Origin: a bacterium
Lineage (GTDB): Bacteria > Armatimonadota > Fimbriimonadia > Fimbriimonadales > JBAXQP01
Length of the DNA stretch: 7,714 bases
Direction of reading: 5' to 3'
Assembly (NCBI GenBank): GCA_037131655.1
Contig: JBAXQP010000128.1
Location: 1-7,714 of the forward strand
The translations under genes and the position numbers were made by a program. Every line of letters starts with the position of its first letter. Position 1 is the stretch's first letter. The notes under the pieces were generated by a model that saw only the letters and a list, made by a program, of their open reading frames with translations, made no database searches and was not told the origin of the DNA. Of the stretch, positions 6,811 through 7,714 are shown in pieces.

Positions 6811-7710
6811 GTCTTTATAGCTTACATGATAAAAGGGGACAAAGATTCGGCGGGTGCCATCGAAAAGTGGAATCCGAAGGGTAATCCATGCCCCACGCTT
6901 CAGATGTAGTAGCCACGACTTGATCTGTCAGAGAACTTACCACTGTCAGATCAAGTCGTGGCTACTACAAGAATCATCCTCCTTTAGTCCTTTCCCAAAC
7001 ACATAATGCCCCTGCAAGCGAAGCAATTGGTCTGGCGTTAAGGCATCACAAACCATTTGGTTTCGCCAAACCCCTCCTCTGCTCGCGGTCATTTCTTCCT
7101 CACTAAGGGTACGTGCGATGCGTGGATAGGAATAGCCGAGTAATCGTAGTTCCACCAAACGGCGTATCGTGGGATACCGTTCGTTCAACTCGCAGGAGCC
7201 TTCTTCCTTCTTGGTGATCCAGAAAGGCGGCGCTCCTGCTATCTTGCCTTGCTCCGCCCGATGATAAGCAACTGCTTTTGCCCACTCACTTATCCCTTCT
7301 GATTCCATTTAATGGAAGGTAAATCCAACCGAAAGCATCGCCCGTCCACTTGGTGTCGAAGTGTCATAGCCATCCATCACGCTATGAACACTGCAGCCTG
7401 CTTTCTCAAATTCTTCATAGAGTTCCAAACCCTTGCGTGTACTGCGTGCTAATCGGCTCAATTTAAAAACGATAAGGGCGGAGAATTCGCCTCGCTTGGC
7501 AGCTTCAAAATGTTGAACAAGCCCTTCTCGCTTTCTACATAGGAGAAGAAACGCAGAGCGGTTGATATCCGAGTAGCGTTTTGAGGCTTCTTCATCCAGA
7601 ACAAAGTCTGGAAGGGAGGATTGGACAAAAGCTCTTCCATCCTCTAACTGGTCTTCTTATGTTTTAATGGACACCCTCAACCACTTGTTTTGCGATGAGT
7701 TGTTGCTCAT
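6784..7710 (-). pseudogene. Serine recombinase (resolvase/invertase superfamily), decayed
   Basis: One minus-strand frame carries recombinase sequence from ATG at 7710 to TAA at 6784 but is broken. Residues 1-17 include KWLRVSIKT, where Ser14 fits the catalytic serine of RVS-type recombinases. A TAA follows at 7659-7657, then EDQLEDGRAF, then FSALIVFKLSRLARS (conserved Arg pair) and DGYDTSTPSGRAMLS, both standard catalytic-domain blocks. A second TAA (7311-7309) falls before MESEGISEWAKAVAYH. The Recombinase-type DNA-binding domain follows (GKIAGAPPFW, LLGYSYPRIARTLSEEE, SRGGVWRNQMV), up to GHYVFGKGLKEDDS. A 65-bp palindrome then brings in stops at 6946, 6937 and 6928. Beyond it, in the same frame, is a protein-like tail (RGAWITLRIPLFDGTRR) ending at 6784 before a terminator. 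Serine recombinases cut and rejoin DNA at attachment or resolution sites. The only sizeable intact piece, 7308-6946, lacks the catalytic serine, so no activity is expected. That the tail belongs to this gene is inferred from frame and terminator position. The gene is shorter than typical large serine recombinases. Confidence 0.8.
6905..6969. repeat. 65-bp palindromic element with 23-bp perfect arms (REP/MITE-like)
   Basis: The arm at 6905-6927 (starting TGTAGTAGCCACGAC) is the exact reverse complement of 6947-6969 (ending GTCGTGGCTACTACA), around a 19-base loop. CTGTCAGA occurs as a direct repeat on both sides of the loop (6925-6932 and 6943-6950). AGA flanks both ends (6902-6904 and 6970-6972), a possible 3-bp target duplication. 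It sits inside the recombinase remnant and adds three in-frame stops. Length and perfect symmetry fit a REP-type palindrome or a tiny non-autonomous element. No transposase is encoded in it, and no second copy is present in the window. Confidence 0.8.
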
Positions 7711-7714
7711 AGAC

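Noticed and set aside
6638..6811. Nine-base direct repeat ATGCATTCG at 6638-6646 and 6803-6811 as attachment site or element border
   Set aside because: The match is short and ATGCAT is self-complementary; no element boundary or duplicated target fits the two positions.
6905..6969. Palindrome as a CRISPR repeat or ordinary intrinsic terminator
   Set aside because: There is only one copy with no spacers, and no T-run follows on either strand; a better minus-strand terminator lies at 6699-6740.
6946..7308. Independent small gene of 120 codons on the minus strand
   Set aside because: It is the in-frame continuation of the recombinase immediately after a TAA; its last residues come from the palindromic element, so it is a fragment and not a separate gene.
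7458..7640. Minus-strand open frame of 60 codons
   Set aside because: It overlaps the recombinase catalytic domain in another frame; the recombinase frame has recognisable motifs and this one does not.
7309..7659. Alternative genetic code with TAA read as Gln
   Set aside because: Intact genes in the window end at TAA (1685 and 2947) exactly where their families end, so TAA works as a stop here.

Overview
The window looks like chromosomal DNA from a diderm (Gram-negative type) bacterium. It encodes a TolC-type outer-membrane channel, a periplasmic adaptor and a MacB-type inner-membrane exporter, which only makes sense with two membranes. I cannot place the phylum from sequence alone. Ordinary stop codons (TAA, TAG, TGA) end intact genes, so the standard bacterial code applies.

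Layout. (1) Bases 1-759 hold the 3' part of a glycoside hydrolase family 31 gene on the + strand, cut by the window edge and visibly GC-richer (about 60% in two sampled lines) than what follows (about 40-50%). (2) Bases 760-1220 are non-coding. They contain a perfect 12-bp palindrome just after the GH31 gene, a set of nested inverted repeats at 886-995, and the control region of the next operon: a good sigma70-like promoter (1140-1168) flanked by two inverted repeats that could be repressor operators. (3) Bases 1221-6576 are one tightly packed five-gene operon on the + strand: MarR-family regulator, TolC-like outer-membrane factor, MacA/HlyD-type adaptor with an unusually long predicted hairpin, MacB-type ABC ATPase and MacB/FtsX-type permease. 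Gaps are 5 and 14 nt, and two junctions overlap (11 nt and 4 nt), so translation is probably coupled. A 12-bp perfect hairpin follows at 6592-6624. (4) Bases 6625-6783 carry a convergent terminator region. (5) Bases 6784-7710 on the - strand are the remains of a serine recombinase. The frame is conserved over the whole length but is broken by two TAA codons and by a 65-bp palindromic element (6905-6969) that adds further stops.

How the genes work together. The four transport genes together specify a complete trans-envelope pump: ATPase dimer and permease dimer in the inner membrane, adaptor ring in the periplasm, and TolC-like trimer in the outer membrane. The MarR protein, encoded first, is likely an autorepressor that responds to a small ligand and switches the whole operon. 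The substrate cannot be read from the sequence. The GH31 gene seems unrelated to the pump. The decayed recombinase and the palindromic element suggest that the right end was once a mobile or integration site.

I found no clear undescribed system. The observations most worth a second look are the palindromic element lying at a codon boundary in the recombinase remnant, the two stop codons at expected Gln positions there, the very long symmetrical adaptor hairpin, and the structured intergenic stretch at 886-995.
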